In this document: in pieces, positions 30,862 to 40,039 of the stretch
How positions within the stretch are numbered: position 1 is the first letter of the stretch
Layout of the letters: every line of letters begins with the position of its first letter
NCBI GenBank assembly: GCA_934481515.1
Contig: CAKSPO010000015.1
Coordinates: 1-44,878 of the forward strand
DNA length: 44,878 nt
Origin: an uncultured Eubacteriales bacterium
GTDB taxonomy: Bacteria > Bacillota > Clostridia > Oscillospirales > CAG-272
Direction of reading: 5' to 3'
Translations under genes and position numbers: made by a program
Notes under the pieces: generated by a model
The model's database searches: none
What the model was told of the DNA's origin: nothing
Seen by the model: the letters and a program-made list of their open reading frames with translations, nothing else

Positions 30862-32100
30862 ATGAATTTTTTTGACGAGCTTTCCGCCTATGACCGCGAG
30901 GTCTATGAGGCGTGCAACCTGGAACTGAACCGCCAGAGGCAGAACATTGAACTGATTGCTTCCGAGAATATCGTTTCCCGTGCCGTGCTTCTGGCGGCAG
31001 GAACGGTGCTGACCAACAAATACGCGGAGGGGTTTCCGGGAAAACGCTACTACGGAGGGTGCCAATACGTGGACATTGTGGAAAATCTGGCACGGGAGCG
31101 TGCAAAAGCACTCTTCGGTGCCGAGCATGCCAATGTTCAGCCGCACAGCGGCGCCAATGCCAATCTGGCGGTGTTTTTTGCGCTTTTGAATCCGGGAGAT
31201 ACCGTGATGGGAATGAATCTTGCCCATGGCGGGCATCTGTCCCATGGCTCTCCGGTCAATATTTCCGGAAAATATTTTCACATCGTTCCCTACAGTGTTT
31301 CCCCGGAAACCGAGATGCTGGACTATGATGGGATCCGTCGTGTGGCATTGGAATGCAGACCGAAGCTGATCATCGCCGGAGCCAGCGCTTATTCCAGGAC
31401 GATTGATTTTGCGGCATTCCGCCGGATTGCCGACGAGGTCGGAGCCTATCTGATGGTGGACATGGCGCATATTGCAGGTCTTGTGGCGGCAGGGGTGCAT
31501 CCGAGTCCGGTTCCGTATGCAGACGTGGTGACAACCACCACGCACAAAACGCTTCGCGGCCCCCGCGGCGGAATGATCCTGTGCCGGGAAGCGCTTGCAA
31601 AACCGATCGACAAAGCGGTTTTTCCCGGCACGCAGGGAGGTCCCCTGGAGCATATCATTGCCGCCAAGGCAGTGGCACTTGGGGAAGCGATGACGGAGGA
31701 CTTCCGCACTTATCAGAAACAGGTGCTCCGCAACGCGAAAGCGCTTTGTACGGCACTTCGGGAGGAGGGCTTCCGGATCGTTTCGGGAGATACGGACAAT
31801 CATCTGATGCTGATGGATCTGCGTCCCTTCGGGATTACCGGGAAGGAGATGGAGAAACGGCTGGATGAGGTGCATATCACCGTCAACAAAAATGCAATCC
31901 CCAACGACCCGGAGACACCGTTTGTTACCAGCGGAATCCGTGTCGGAACACCGGCGGTCACCACGCGCGGTTTTGACGAGGCGGATATGCGCCGCATTGC
32001 CGCATGGATGCGGGAGGTCGCGGCGGATTTCGAGGCATGCCGCGAGCGGGTGAGCGGAGAGGTTTCCGCACTCTGCGCAACGAAGCCGATTTATACCTGA
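30862..32100 (+). CDS. glyA: Serine hydroxymethyltransferase
   Basis: This PLP enzyme makes glycine and 5,10-methylenetetrahydrofolate from serine. Visible family motifs are IELIASENIVS, NKYAEGFPGKRYYGGCQYVD, NVQPHSGANANLAV, MVDMAHIAGLVAAGVHPSP and VVTTTTHKTLRGPRGG, where the Lys binds PLP. The 412-residue length is normal. The ATG at 30862 follows GGGAGG. It is preceded by its own promoter and followed by a terminator, so it is an independent unit. Confidence 0.97.
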   Translation: MNFFDELSAYDREVYEACNLELNRQRQNIELIASENIVSRAVLLAAGTVLTNKYAEGFPGKRYYGGCQYVDIVENLARERAKALFGAEHANVQPHSGANANLAVFFALLNPGDTVMGMNLAHGGHLSHGSPVNISGKYFHIVPYSVSPETEMLDYDGIRRVALECRPKLIIAGASAYSRTIDFAAFRRIADEVGAYLMVDMAHIAGLVAAGVHPSPVPYADVVTTTTHKTLRGPRGGMILCREALAKPIDKAVFPGTQGGPLEHIIAAKAVALGEAMTEDFRTYQKQVLRNAKALCTALREEGFRIVSGDTDNHLMLMDLRPFGITGKEMEKRLDEVHITVNKNAIPNDPETPFVTSGIRVGTPAVTTRGFDEADMRRIAAWMREVAADFEACRERVSGEVSALCATKPIYT

Positions 32101-32272
32101 TCCGAACCATGCGCATACGCCGGCGACCGGAATATATTTTTCGAAAAAACGCAGAATGCAGTCCCGGAATGTTTGAGCCTCTTCCCGGTGGGGAATCCTT
32201 TTCGATGGGGCGGCATTCCTGCCACGACAGCGTCCGTGCTTTCCGATGGATGTTCCGAAAACAGATGCAATG

Positions 32273-32316
32273 AAAGGCAGGAAACCGTGTAAAACAGCAC
32301 GGTTTCCTGCCTTTTT
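32273..32316 (+). terminator. Rho-independent terminator of glyA
   Basis: AAAGGCAGGAAACCGTG (32273-32289) pairs with CACGGTTTCCTGCCTTT (32298-32314), with further T. The 17-pair perfect stem is about 170 bases after the glyA stop. Confidence 0.93.
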
Positions 32317-32388
32317 GCGTTTCGACCCGGAGCTATTCGGTCGGAATATCCGGCGCGGGCATGGAAAAAGGAAAGAGGAGGAACCATA

Positions 32389-33204
32389 ATGAATATACTG
32401 ATTAGCGGGATCGGCGGCAGGATGGGATGGATGGTGGCGGAAGCATGCCTTGCGGGAATGCGGAACAGCGTTCCGGTTGCCGGATATGACAGGACGGTTC
32501 AGGATGTCGGCGGAATTCCGGTTTATACCGATTGGGCATCGGTTCACGAGAATGTCGACTGCATCATCGATTTTTCACATCATAGTGCAACCGGGGCGCT
32601 GTTGCGGTTTGCAGTTTCCCGGAAAATTCCTGCGGTCATTGCCACGACGGGACATACCGAAGCGGAAAAGGAAGAAATTTTTCAGTCGGCAAAGCGGATT
32701 CCGGTCTTTTTTTCCGCCAATCTGTCTCCGGGAATCGCACTTCTGGAGGAGCTGACCGGAGTCGTTGCCCGCGCATTTCCGGATGCGGATGCGGAGATCA
32801 TCGAAACCCATCACAACCGCAAGGAGGACGCGCCCAGCGGAACGGCTTTGCTGCTTGCAGAGGCAATCCGGAGCGCCCGCGGAGCGGGGGAGCTGCAATG
32901 CGGCAGAACCGGTCACGGCAGGCGGAAAAGAGGGGAGATCGGAATTCATTCCGTCCGATTGGGGAACGTTACAGGGGAGCACGAGGTACGGATTGCAACC
33001 GATACCCAGACCTTCACGTTGCGTCATGAGGCGCACAGCCGGAAGATTTTTGCCGAGGGGGCGCTGATGGCGGCGGCTTTTCTGATCGGGCAGGAGCCGG
33101 GACTTTATGATATGAAAGACCTTTTGAAGAAAACCATGAGAAATGCTTTCCTGGGGGAAGCCGCACCGCATTGCAATATCAGCGATAAAGGAGAACACAT
33201 TTGA
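32389..33204 (+). CDS. dapB: 4-hydroxy-tetrahydrodipicolinate reductase
   Basis: DapB reduces the dihydrodipicolinate precursor with NAD(P)H in lysine and diaminopimelate synthesis. The nucleotide-binding GIGGRMG starts the protein, ATTGHTEAEKEEI and FFSANLSPGIALL follow, and the catalytic segment is IETHHNRKEDAPSGTAL with the conserved His and Lys. The 271-residue length is typical. It follows GAGGAGG and starts the dapB-dapF-dapL operon, with all junctions overlapping. I see no clear promoter and no lysine riboswitch in the 70 bases before it. Confidence 0.96.
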   Translation: MNILISGIGGRMGWMVAEACLAGMRNSVPVAGYDRTVQDVGGIPVYTDWASVHENVDCIIDFSHHSATGALLRFAVSRKIPAVIATTGHTEAEKEEIFQSAKRIPVFFSANLSPGIALLEELTGVVARAFPDADAEIIETHHNRKEDAPSGTALLLAEAIRSARGAGELQCGRTGHGRRKRGEIGIHSVRLGNVTGEHEVRIATDTQTFTLRHEAHSRKIFAEGALMAAAFLIGQEPGLYDMKDLLKKTMRNAFLGEAAPHCNISDKGEHI

Positions 33205-34058
33205 AAATTCCGTTTACGAAAATGCATGGCACGGGAAATGACTATATTTATCTCGACTGCACGGAATGGATGCCGAAGGATCCCGGAGCGCTTTCCCGAA
33301 AAATGTCTCTGCGGCATTTTTCGGTCGGCGCGGACGGCTTGGTGCTCATTTCCGCGTCCGCACGTGCGGACGCGGAAATGCGGATGTTCAACGCAGATGG
33401 AAGCGAGGGAAATATCTGCGGGAACGCGCTGTGCTGTGTCGGAAAGTATCTTTATGACTCCGGGTTGTGCAAAAAAACAGAAATGACGGTCGATACCCGC
33501 AGCGGCGTCCGGCGCCTATTTCTCTTTCCGGAGAAGAGGAGTGCTACCATGCAGGTGCGGGTGGAGATGGGGAGCGCTTCCTTTTCTCCGGAAGCGGTTC
33601 CTGTTTGCCGAGCGGCACCGATGATCGATGAAGCGTTGACCATGGACGGAAAAACGCTCCGCGTCACGGCGCTTTCGGTCGGAAATCCGCATGCCGTTCT
33701 CTTTACGGATGACGCACAGGTGCCGGAACCGGAGCAGTTTGCAGCCGCGCTGGAACGTTCACGGCTTTTCCCGGAGGGCGTGAATACGGAGGTCGTTTTT
33801 CCCGCTTCTCCGGAAGAGTTGCTTATGCGGGTTTATGAGCGGGGAAGCGGAGAGACGCTCGCCTGTGGAAGCGGAGCCTGTGCCGCGGTCGCGGCGGCGG
33901 TGGCAACGGGCATCTGCGCTCCGGAACGGGAAATCCGTGTCTGCCTTCCGGGCGGAGTCTTGCAGGTGCTTTGCACGGCGGAAAACCGCGTTTATCTGAC
34001 GGGGACAGCGCAAACGGTTTACGAAGGGGTGTATGAGAATGCGGATTCGCTTGAATGA
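33201..34058 (+). CDS. dapF: Diaminopimelate epimerase
   Basis: DapF converts LL- to meso-diaminopimelate using two cysteines. Both are present: MFNADGSEGNICGNALCC and ETLACGSGACAAVAAA. The start MHGTGNDYIYLD is the family N-terminus. The initiation codon is TTG at 33201, overlapping the dapB stop (TTGA), with AAAGGAG seven bases upstream. The 285-residue length is normal. Confidence 0.96.
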   Translation: MKIPFTKMHGTGNDYIYLDCTEWMPKDPGALSRKMSLRHFSVGADGLVLISASARADAEMRMFNADGSEGNICGNALCCVGKYLYDSGLCKKTEMTVDTRSGVRRLFLFPEKRSATMQVRVEMGSASFSPEAVPVCRAAPMIDEALTMDGKTLRVTALSVGNPHAVLFTDDAQVPEPEQFAAALERSRLFPEGVNTEVVFPASPEELLMRVYERGSGETLACGSGACAAVAAAVATGICAPEREIRVCLPGGVLQVLCTAENRVYLTGTAQTVYEGVYENADSLE

Positions 34059-35220
34059 ACATTTTGAAAACCTGGAGGAAAATTATCTTTTTTCCGAAAT
34101 TGCGCAAAGGATCGGCATTTACCGCGCCGCGCATCCGGAAAAGAAAATTCTTCGCCTTGGCATCGGCGATGTAACCCTTCCGCTTGGAAGACATGTGATC
34201 GAAGCCTTACATCGGGCAGTGGAGGAGATGGGAAAAAAAGAGAGCTTTCGTGGCTATGCGCCGGAGAGCGGTTATGACTTTTTGAGGCAAGCAATTTCCG
34301 CATTCTATGCAGGAAGAGGCATCCGGATCGGAACGGAGGAGATTTTTGTCAGCGACGGAGCGAAAAGCAATCTCGGAAATCTGACCGACCTTTTCGGAGA
34401 GAATGAAATTCTGATACCGGATCCCTCGTATCCTGTTTACGCGGACAGTTACCGGATGAGCGGGAGAAAAATCATCCGGCTTTCCGCCACGGAGGAAAAC
34501 GGATTTCTGCCGCTTCCGACGGGGCTTCCGGAGCGGGCATACATCATCTGTCTTTGCTCCCCGAACAATCCGACCGGTACGGTATATTGCCGGGAGGGGC
34601 TTGGAGCGTGGGTGCGGTTTGCGTTGCGCACCGGGTCTTTGATCCTGTTTGACGCAGCATACGAGGCTTATATCACGGACGACTCTCCGCACTCCATCTA
34701 TGAAATCGACGGTGCGAATGCGTGTGCGGCGGAAATCTGCAGTCTTTCCAAGAGTGCGGGCTTTACCGGAATGCGGTGCGGCTGGTGCGTTCTCCCGGCG
34801 GCATTGAAGGCGCAGGGCATTTCGCTTTCCGCCCTTTGGAAAAGACGGCAGGCAACCAAATTCAACGGTGTTCCCTATGTGATTCAGCGCGCGGCAGAAG
34901 CGGCGCTTTCCCCTGCGGGACACGCGGAATCCATGCAAAATGTCCGGTATTATATGGAGAACGCGGTAAAGCTGTCTGCGTTCTTTGCGGAAAAAGGACT
35001 TTGGTTTTGCGGCGGAAAAAACGCACCGTATCTTTGGATCCGGTGCCCGGAAGGAATGGATGCATGGACTTTTTTTGATTTTCTTTTGGAGCGGGCGCAG
35101 GTGGTCGGAACGCCGGGAAGCGGCTTCGGAGCCTGCGGAGAACGGTATTTCCGCCTGAGCGCGTTTGCCGATCATGAGGACACGGAGGAAGCCATCGGAA
35201 GAATGGAAAAACTGCTGTGA
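34039..35220 (+). CDS. dapL: LL-diaminopimelate aminotransferase
   Basis: DapL transaminates tetrahydrodipicolinate straight to LL-diaminopimelate, bypassing acylated intermediates. The start RLNEHFENLEENYLFSEIAQRI and LRLGIGDVTLPLGRHVIEALH are diagnostic. CSPNNPTGTVY, LFDAAYEAYI and SLSKSAGFTGMRCGW (Schiff-base Lys) complete the active site. The 393-residue length fits. It overlaps the dapF 3' end by 20 bases. The second ATG (34039) is preferred for its spacing to AAGGGG; 34033 is possible. Confidence 0.95.
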   Translation: MRIRLNEHFENLEENYLFSEIAQRIGIYRAAHPEKKILRLGIGDVTLPLGRHVIEALHRAVEEMGKKESFRGYAPESGYDFLRQAISAFYAGRGIRIGTEEIFVSDGAKSNLGNLTDLFGENEILIPDPSYPVYADSYRMSGRKIIRLSATEENGFLPLPTGLPERAYIICLCSPNNPTGTVYCREGLGAWVRFALRTGSLILFDAAYEAYITDDSPHSIYEIDGANACAAEICSLSKSAGFTGMRCGWCVLPAALKAQGISLSALWKRRQATKFNGVPYVIQRAAEAALSPAGHAESMQNVRYYMENAVKLSAFFAEKGLWFCGGKNAPYLWIRCPEGMDAWTFFDFLLERAQVVGTPGSGFGACGERYFRLSAFADHEDTEEAIGRMEKLL

Positions 35221-35256
35221 TTCCTGCTTTTTGTCGGAAAGCCTTGGCGCGAACGC

Positions 35257-35285
35257 TTGACAGCCGTTCTCTCTTGTGATAAAAT
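35257..35285 (+). promoter_or_regulatory. Sigma-A promoter of the M42 peptidase-dut pair
   Basis: TTGACA (35257-35262), 17-base spacer, TAAAAT (35280-35285), about 70 bases before the peptidase start. Confidence 0.82.
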
Positions 35286-35353
35286 GAAGAAAACCATCTG
35301 CGGATTTCCCGGCGGAATCCGGGATTTGAAAGAAGCAATCGGAGGAAGGGAAA

Positions 35354-36397
35354 ATGGAACTGAACCATACATATGCAGATCTTGCCGTGGAAAAAACCAT
35401 GGAACTGCTCTCCATCGACAGCCCGACCGGCTGGACGGAGCGCGCGGCGGATTGGGTAGAGAAAGCGTTTTCGGAACTTGGCTATGCGGTAAAGAGAACG
35501 GAGAAGGGCGGAGTCCTTGCGGATCTCGGCGGCAGTGAAAACGAGAACGCCCTGCTTCTGGAAGCGCACACCGATACGCTCGGTGCAATGGTCGCCGAGA
35601 TCAAGGGCAACGGCAGACTCCGGGTGACCCCTTTGGGTGGAATGCGTGCGGAAAACGGGGAAGCGGAAAACGTCCGCATCTATACCCGCGAAGGGAAAGT
35701 CATTGAGGGAACCCTACAGCTCTGCAACGCCTCGGTTCACGTCAACGGGGAGTACGGAAATACCAAAAGAAGCTTTGACACCACAGAGGTGGTACCGGAT
35801 GAGGATGTGACCGACGCGGCATCGGTGCGAAAACTCGGCATCGAGGTCGGAGACGTGGTGTGCTTTGATCCGCGGAGCCGCGTGACCGCATCCGGATATA
35901 TCAAAAGCCGGTTTCTTGACGACAAGCTCTCGGTTGGAATCCTTCTGGCATTTGCCCAATGGCTCCGGGACGAAAAGATTGCGCTTCCCCGCAGAACCTA
36001 CGTTCATGTGACCGTATATGAAGAGGTCGGACACGGCGGAGCCGCGTCGGTTCCGGCAGGCGTGACGGAAGCAATCAGCGTGGATATGGGATGCGTCGGC
36101 GATGGCTTGCAGTGCACGGAACGGCAGGTCTCCATCTGTGCCAAGGATTCCGGCGGACCTTACAGCTATGCTGTCGTCGGAAAGCTGATTGATGCCGCCC
36201 GGCGCGAGGGGGCGGATTATGCCGTGGATGTCTACCCGCACTACGGCTCGGATGTGGAGGCGACGCTTTCTGCCGGAAGTGACGTGCGGCACGGGTTGAT
36301 CGGCGCCGGCGTATATGCCAGCCACGGATATGAGCGCAGTCACAAGGACGGCGTTTTTCAGACACTGAAGGTGCTCAAGGGGTACCTTGAGGTCTGA
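35354..36397 (+). CDS. M42-family metallo-aminopeptidase
   Basis: The 347-residue dizinc (or cobalt) aminopeptidase resembles the FrvX/glutamyl aminopeptidase group, which forms large tetrahedral assemblies and degrades peptides in the cytosol. Metal ligands and catalytic residues are visible in EAHTDTLG (His, Asp), SRFLDDKLSVG (Asp), VYEEVGHGGA (Glu-Glu catalytic pair), SVDMGCVGDG (Asp) and GVYASHGYERSH (final His). The ATG follows GGAGGAAGG. It has its own promoter and is followed 27 bases later by dut. Confidence 0.93.
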   Translation: MELNHTYADLAVEKTMELLSIDSPTGWTERAADWVEKAFSELGYAVKRTEKGGVLADLGGSENENALLLEAHTDTLGAMVAEIKGNGRLRVTPLGGMRAENGEAENVRIYTREGKVIEGTLQLCNASVHVNGEYGNTKRSFDTTEVVPDEDVTDAASVRKLGIEVGDVVCFDPRSRVTASGYIKSRFLDDKLSVGILLAFAQWLRDEKIALPRRTYVHVTVYEEVGHGGAASVPAGVTEAISVDMGCVGDGLQCTERQVSICAKDSGGPYSYAVVGKLIDAARREGADYAVDVYPHYGSDVEATLSAGSDVRHGLIGAGVYASHGYERSHKDGVFQTLKVLKGYLEV

Positions 36398-36424
36398 GGC
36401 GGGGCAAAAAGGAGGGATACAACA

Positions 36425-36874
36425 ATGCATACGGAAGTCAGAATCAAAATGTCACGGGGGATGCAGCCTCCGGAATATGCGACCGACGGAGCCGCCGCGA
36501 TGGATCTGCGCGCGGCACTGGAGGAGGGGGAAACGGTGACACTCCTGCCCGGAGAGCGTGTCATGATTCCGACCGGCGTTTCCATTGCTCCCACAAGCCG
36601 GGAGATTGTCGGCATTGTGGCGGCGCGGAGCGGACTCGGCGTAAAGAAAGGGATTGCGCTTTCCAACGGGATCGGTGTCATTGACAGCGATTACCGCGGA
36701 GAAATCTGTGTCGGACTTTACAACAGCAGCCGGGAGCCGTTTGAAATCCGCAGAGGCGACCGGATTGCCCAGCTGATGTTTTTACCCGTTGTTTGTGCGG
36801 CACTGATTCCCGTGGAGGAACTGGACGAGACGGAGCGCGGTACCGGCGGGTTCGGTCATACCGGCATTCGCTGA
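36425..36874 (+). CDS. dut: Deoxyuridine 5'-triphosphate nucleotidohydrolase
   Basis: dUTPase converts dUTP to dUMP and so keeps uracil out of DNA. The five trimeric dUTPase motifs are present: ATDGAAAMDLRA (1), AARSGLGVKKGI (2), NGIGVIDSDYRGEI (3, catalytic Asp), RRGDRIAQLMF (4) and ERGTGGFGHTG (5). The 149-residue length is standard. A bidirectional terminator follows 20 bases later. Confidence 0.97.
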   Translation: MHTEVRIKMSRGMQPPEYATDGAAAMDLRAALEEGETVTLLPGERVMIPTGVSIAPTSREIVGIVAARSGLGVKKGIALSNGIGVIDSDYRGEICVGLYNSSREPFEIRRGDRIAQLMFLPVVCAALIPVEELDETERGTGGFGHTGIR

Positions 36875-36893
36875 AGTCGGATAAACAGTCAAA

Positions 36894-36938
36894 AAAGCCC
36901 CTCGCGGCGACCGAATGACGGTCGCCGCGAGGGGCTTT
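36894..36938. terminator. Bidirectional terminator between dut and the acyl-CoA ligase gene
   Basis: AAAGCCCCTCGCGGCGACCG (36894-36913) pairs perfectly with CGGTCGCCGCGAGGGGCTTT (36919-36938) around AATGA. A-rich and T-rich flanks let it act on both strands. It lies between two convergent genes. Confidence 0.95.
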
Positions 36939-36948
36939 GGTTTTGTTT

Positions 36949-38658
36949 TCAGTTCTTGGAATGATTCCGCAGGTAATCCGGATAAGCCGCGTCGGCGAGT
37001 CCCGCACGCTTGATTTTTGCGGACGTATTCTTCGGGAACGGTTCTTTCCAAAGCAGATAAGATTCAATCCGCTTGTAGGACTGAACCAGTCCGTTGACCT
37101 CGGAAATTGCCTTCCGCAACTCCAGATCCAGTTGACTGCCGGAAAAATTCTTTCCGTAAACCTCTTCTACGTGGTCATAGTCCGGATAAATGAGTGCGAC
37201 AATATCATAGTCGTTCTTTTTGGGATTGATATATCCGACCACCACGGATTCCTTGACGAAGGGGGAACGGTTGAGATAGGTCTCCAGCTCTTCCGGGAAA
37301 ATGTTCTTTCCGTTCGCCGTGACGATGACGTTCTTTTTTCTGCCGGTGATAAAGAGGAATCCGTCTTCATCCAGGTAACCGAGATCTCCGGTATAAAACC
37401 ACCCGTCGCGGATGACCTCTGCGGTCAGTTCCGGCATCCGGTAGTAACCCAGCATCACGTTTTCCCCTTTGTAGCGAATCTCTCCCGTGCCGTCGTCCTG
37501 TACATCGTAAATGTCCAGAATCGCGTTCGGAGTGGCAAGTCCGGCAGAAGAATCATGATAATACGTGTCGCGGTTAACCGCGGCAATCGGAGCACATTCG
37601 GTCAGACCGTAGCCCTGAATGGCAAGAATTCCGAAGTCCCGCAGTCCCGAAAGAATTTCCGGGTTCACAGCGGCGCCGCCGGAGATCAGAATGCGCAACC
37701 GTCCTCCGAAAGTTTTGTGAATTTCGGAAAAGACCTTGCGCTTTGCGGCAAGCCGAAGCTTTTTCGGATGAATGGCGTTGGTCATGCGGATGGCGTTCTG
37801 CACCTTCTTTTCCATGCCCTGTTTGCGGATGCTTGCCCAAATCTTGCGGTAGACCGTTTCAATCAGAAGCGGAACGCAGGCAATTGCGGTCGGGCGAACC
37901 TCTGCTATGTCGCGGCTCATGTAGCGCAAGCCCTCGGAGAATGCAACCGTGCTTCCGCGATAAACCTCGCAAAGGAAGCCGCAGGTACATTCATACGCAT
38001 GATGAAGCGGCAGAACCGACAGAAGCACGTCTCCGGGACCGACGTAGAGCATCTGACAGACCTCCGACATACAGAAGCAGATGTTGTGATGGGAAAGCAT
38101 AACGCCTTTGGAAACTCCGGTGGTACCGGAGGTGAACAGCAATGCACTCATTACATCCCGGTCGATGGTCGCGTCCAGATAGGTGCGGTCGCCGTTTCTG
38201 ATCCGCTTTTTGCCGGAGGCGATCAAGGAGGGAAGTTCCTCAAAAAGGATACAGTCCACAGCCCGGTTGATTTTCTTTACCTTTTCGGCACACTTTGCGG
38301 AGCAGATGACCGCCGCGGCTTCCGAAACACCGATGATATTGTCCAGTTCTTCTTCGGGAAGCTCCTTGTCGACGGGAACCACCACACCGACTCCGCAGAT
38401 GACCGCCATATACGCTGCCACCCACGCATAGCAGTTCTGTCCCATTACGATCAGCCGTTTTCCGGCATAACCGCGGGCGCAAAGCTCGGTGCCCAGCGCA
38501 TCGACATCCGCCGCATAACGACGGTAGCTGATGGATTTCCACGTACCGTCCACCCGCTCCATAAAAGCGGGAGAGGTGCCGAATTTTTCGGCACTGGCAT
38601 GGTAGACCTGCTTCAGATTTTCATAAATATCTACAGGATAATTGTGATAGGATTTCAT
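36949..38658 (-). CDS. AMP-dependent synthetase/long-chain acyl-CoA ligase family protein
   Basis: The 569-residue ANL-superfamily enzyme activates a carboxylic acid as acyl-AMP, then usually forms the CoA thioester. The P-loop-like motif is LLFTSGTTGVSKGVMLSH, the A5-type motif QGYGLTECAP, the adenylate-binding YTGDLGYLDEDGFLFITGRKKNVIV and the C-terminal GKNIFPEELE. The overall plan is that of FadD-like acyl-CoA synthetases; the acid substrate is not predictable. The ATG at 38658 follows AAAGGCGG. It has its own promoter. Confidence 0.92.
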   Translation of the reverse strand: MKSYHNYPVDIYENLKQVYHASAEKFGTSPAFMERVDGTWKSISYRRYAADVDALGTELCARGYAGKRLIVMGQNCYAWVAAYMAVICGVGVVVPVDKELPEEELDNIIGVSEAAAVICSAKCAEKVKKINRAVDCILFEELPSLIASGKKRIRNGDRTYLDATIDRDVMSALLFTSGTTGVSKGVMLSHHNICFCMSEVCQMLYVGPGDVLLSVLPLHHAYECTCGFLCEVYRGSTVAFSEGLRYMSRDIAEVRPTAIACVPLLIETVYRKIWASIRKQGMEKKVQNAIRMTNAIHPKKLRLAAKRKVFSEIHKTFGGRLRILISGGAAVNPEILSGLRDFGILAIQGYGLTECAPIAAVNRDTYYHDSSAGLATPNAILDIYDVQDDGTGEIRYKGENVMLGYYRMPELTAEVIRDGWFYTGDLGYLDEDGFLFITGRKKNVIVTANGKNIFPEELETYLNRSPFVKESVVVGYINPKKNDYDIVALIYPDYDHVEEVYGKNFSGSQLDLELRKAISEVNGLVQSYKRIESYLLWKEPFPKNTSAKIKRAGLADAAYPDYLRNHSKN

Positions 38659-38758
38659 GGAAAAACCGCCTTTCAGGTAAAATCCGTAAGGGGAGCCGCA
38701 GAAACCAATGAAGGATGTACACAGCCATGGTGTCAGATATACGGCAGATACTGCTTTC

Positions 38759-38787
38759 AGTATAGCACACGAGGGGCGCAAATGCAA
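38759..38787 (-). promoter_or_regulatory. Sigma-A promoter of the acyl-CoA ligase gene
   Basis: On the minus strand TTGCAT (38787-38782), 17-base spacer, TATACT (38764-38759). The leader to the ATG is about 95 bases. Confidence 0.75.
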
Positions 38788-38814
38788 GTCTTTTTGCAAA
38801 AAACAACGTGGTTT

Positions 38815-39984
38815 TTATCCTCGGTCAATGGTAATGACGGCACAATAGGAGGGGTCAATCCGGCGGATGCATTCTTCTGCTGTGCGGCGAAGTTCCTCAT
38901 CCGTCGTTTTGATTTCAAAGGGAACCGCAAGGTCAAAAATCAGATTGGTATGCGTTTTTCCCGGAACAAACCGGAAGTCGTGAATCCGCAGGGACGGGTC
39001 GATGGATCGCATCGCCTCCTCCACCTGCGTGTGCAGACGGTTGATCTGTTCGTTGTCCGTGATGATGGGATCCATGTGGATGGTGGCAAGAATTCCGTGC
39101 TTTTTTCGCAACTCCTGCTCCATGCTGTCAACGGCATCGTGCGAAACAAAGATGTCTGCTTTTCCGTCTACTTCAACATGGAATGTGGCAATGATGTGCC
39201 CGGGACCGTAATTGTGAACCATCAGATCGTGGATTCCGAGCGCCGCCGGATACCGTTCCACGGTTTCGGTGATGGTTTTTACGATTTCCTCTGAGGGAGC
39301 TTCCCCAAGAATGGAATTTTTGGTCTCGTTCAGAATTTTGACTCCCGCAATCAGAATGAGAATTGCCACAATCACACCCATATATGCGTCCAGATTCAGC
39401 GTGATTCCGGGGAAGAGGAGCAGAAGCAGTGTGGCAATCAGAACGCCGGAGGTGGAAAGCACGTCGGACAGACTGTCGGCGGCGGTGGCTTCCATGACGG
39501 CGGAATCAATCCGCTTGCCGATTTTGCGGTTGAACAGGCAAAGCCAGAGCTTTGCAAAGATCGAGAAAAGCAGAACCGCGACGGCAATCCAGCTTTTTTC
39601 GGGCGGATTCGGAGAAAATATCTTTTTTACGGAGCTTTTCAGAAGTTCCGCCCCGATCAGAAGAATCAGGAAAGAAACAATCATCGACGCGACGTATTCA
39701 ATCCGTGCGTGTCCGAACGGATGCTCCCGGTCGGCTGGTTTGGCGGAGATACGGAAGGAAATCAGCGAAATGATCTGGGAACCGGCATCGGAAAGGTTGT
39801 TGACGGCGTCTGCCACGATCGAGACGGCACCGCAGAGGGTTCCCACCGTAAATTTGGATGCAAAAAGAATCAGATTCAGAAGAATTCCGGTCACACTGAC
39901 CATGGTTCCGTAGGCGGCGCGCACGGTAGGATCGGAGGTGTTCTGTCGGTTTTTGACAAACAGTCTGGACAATAGTTCTGTCAT
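38815..39984 (-). CDS. Cation diffusion facilitator exporter with manganese-type site
   Basis: The 389-residue CDF transporter has six predicted helices (about 25-215), the family motif REHPFGHARIE and a cytoplasmic beta-alpha-beta domain. The transport site is N-x3-D in TM2 (ADAVNNLSD) and D-x3-D in TM5 (AADSLSDVLS), the N-D-D-D combination associated with Mn(II) exporters such as MntE rather than zinc exporters. The C-terminal part is about 80 residues longer than usual, with a second domain (TNLIFDLAVPFEIKTTDEELRRTAEE). It follows the MATE gene by 55 bases on the same strand. Confidence 0.92.
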   Translation of the reverse strand: MTELLSRLFVKNRQNTSDPTVRAAYGTMVSVTGILLNLILFASKFTVGTLCGAVSIVADAVNNLSDAGSQIISLISFRISAKPADREHPFGHARIEYVASMIVSFLILLIGAELLKSSVKKIFSPNPPEKSWIAVAVLLFSIFAKLWLCLFNRKIGKRIDSAVMEATAADSLSDVLSTSGVLIATLLLLLFPGITLNLDAYMGVIVAILILIAGVKILNETKNSILGEAPSEEIVKTITETVERYPAALGIHDLMVHNYGPGHIIATFHVEVDGKADIFVSHDAVDSMEQELRKKHGILATIHMDPIITDNEQINRLHTQVEEAMRSIDPSLRIHDFRFVPGKTHTNLIFDLAVPFEIKTTDEELRRTAEECIRRIDPSYCAVITIDRG

Positions 39985-40039
39985 GTCGGTATGCTCCTGT
40001 CCGGGGAGTTTCTCTCCCCATCGGATTTACAGATTGGAT

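Noticed and set aside
32317..32388. Lysine riboswitch before dapB
   Set aside because: Only about 70 bases separate the glyA terminator from dapB, far too short for the roughly 170-base lysine riboswitch, and no matching helices are seen.
36937..39294. Open frame of 785 codons on the plus strand opposite the acyl-CoA ligase and CDF genes
   Set aside because: It runs across two genuine minus-strand genes, a promoter and a terminator, has no start signal, and has the low-complexity composition of an antisense shadow.
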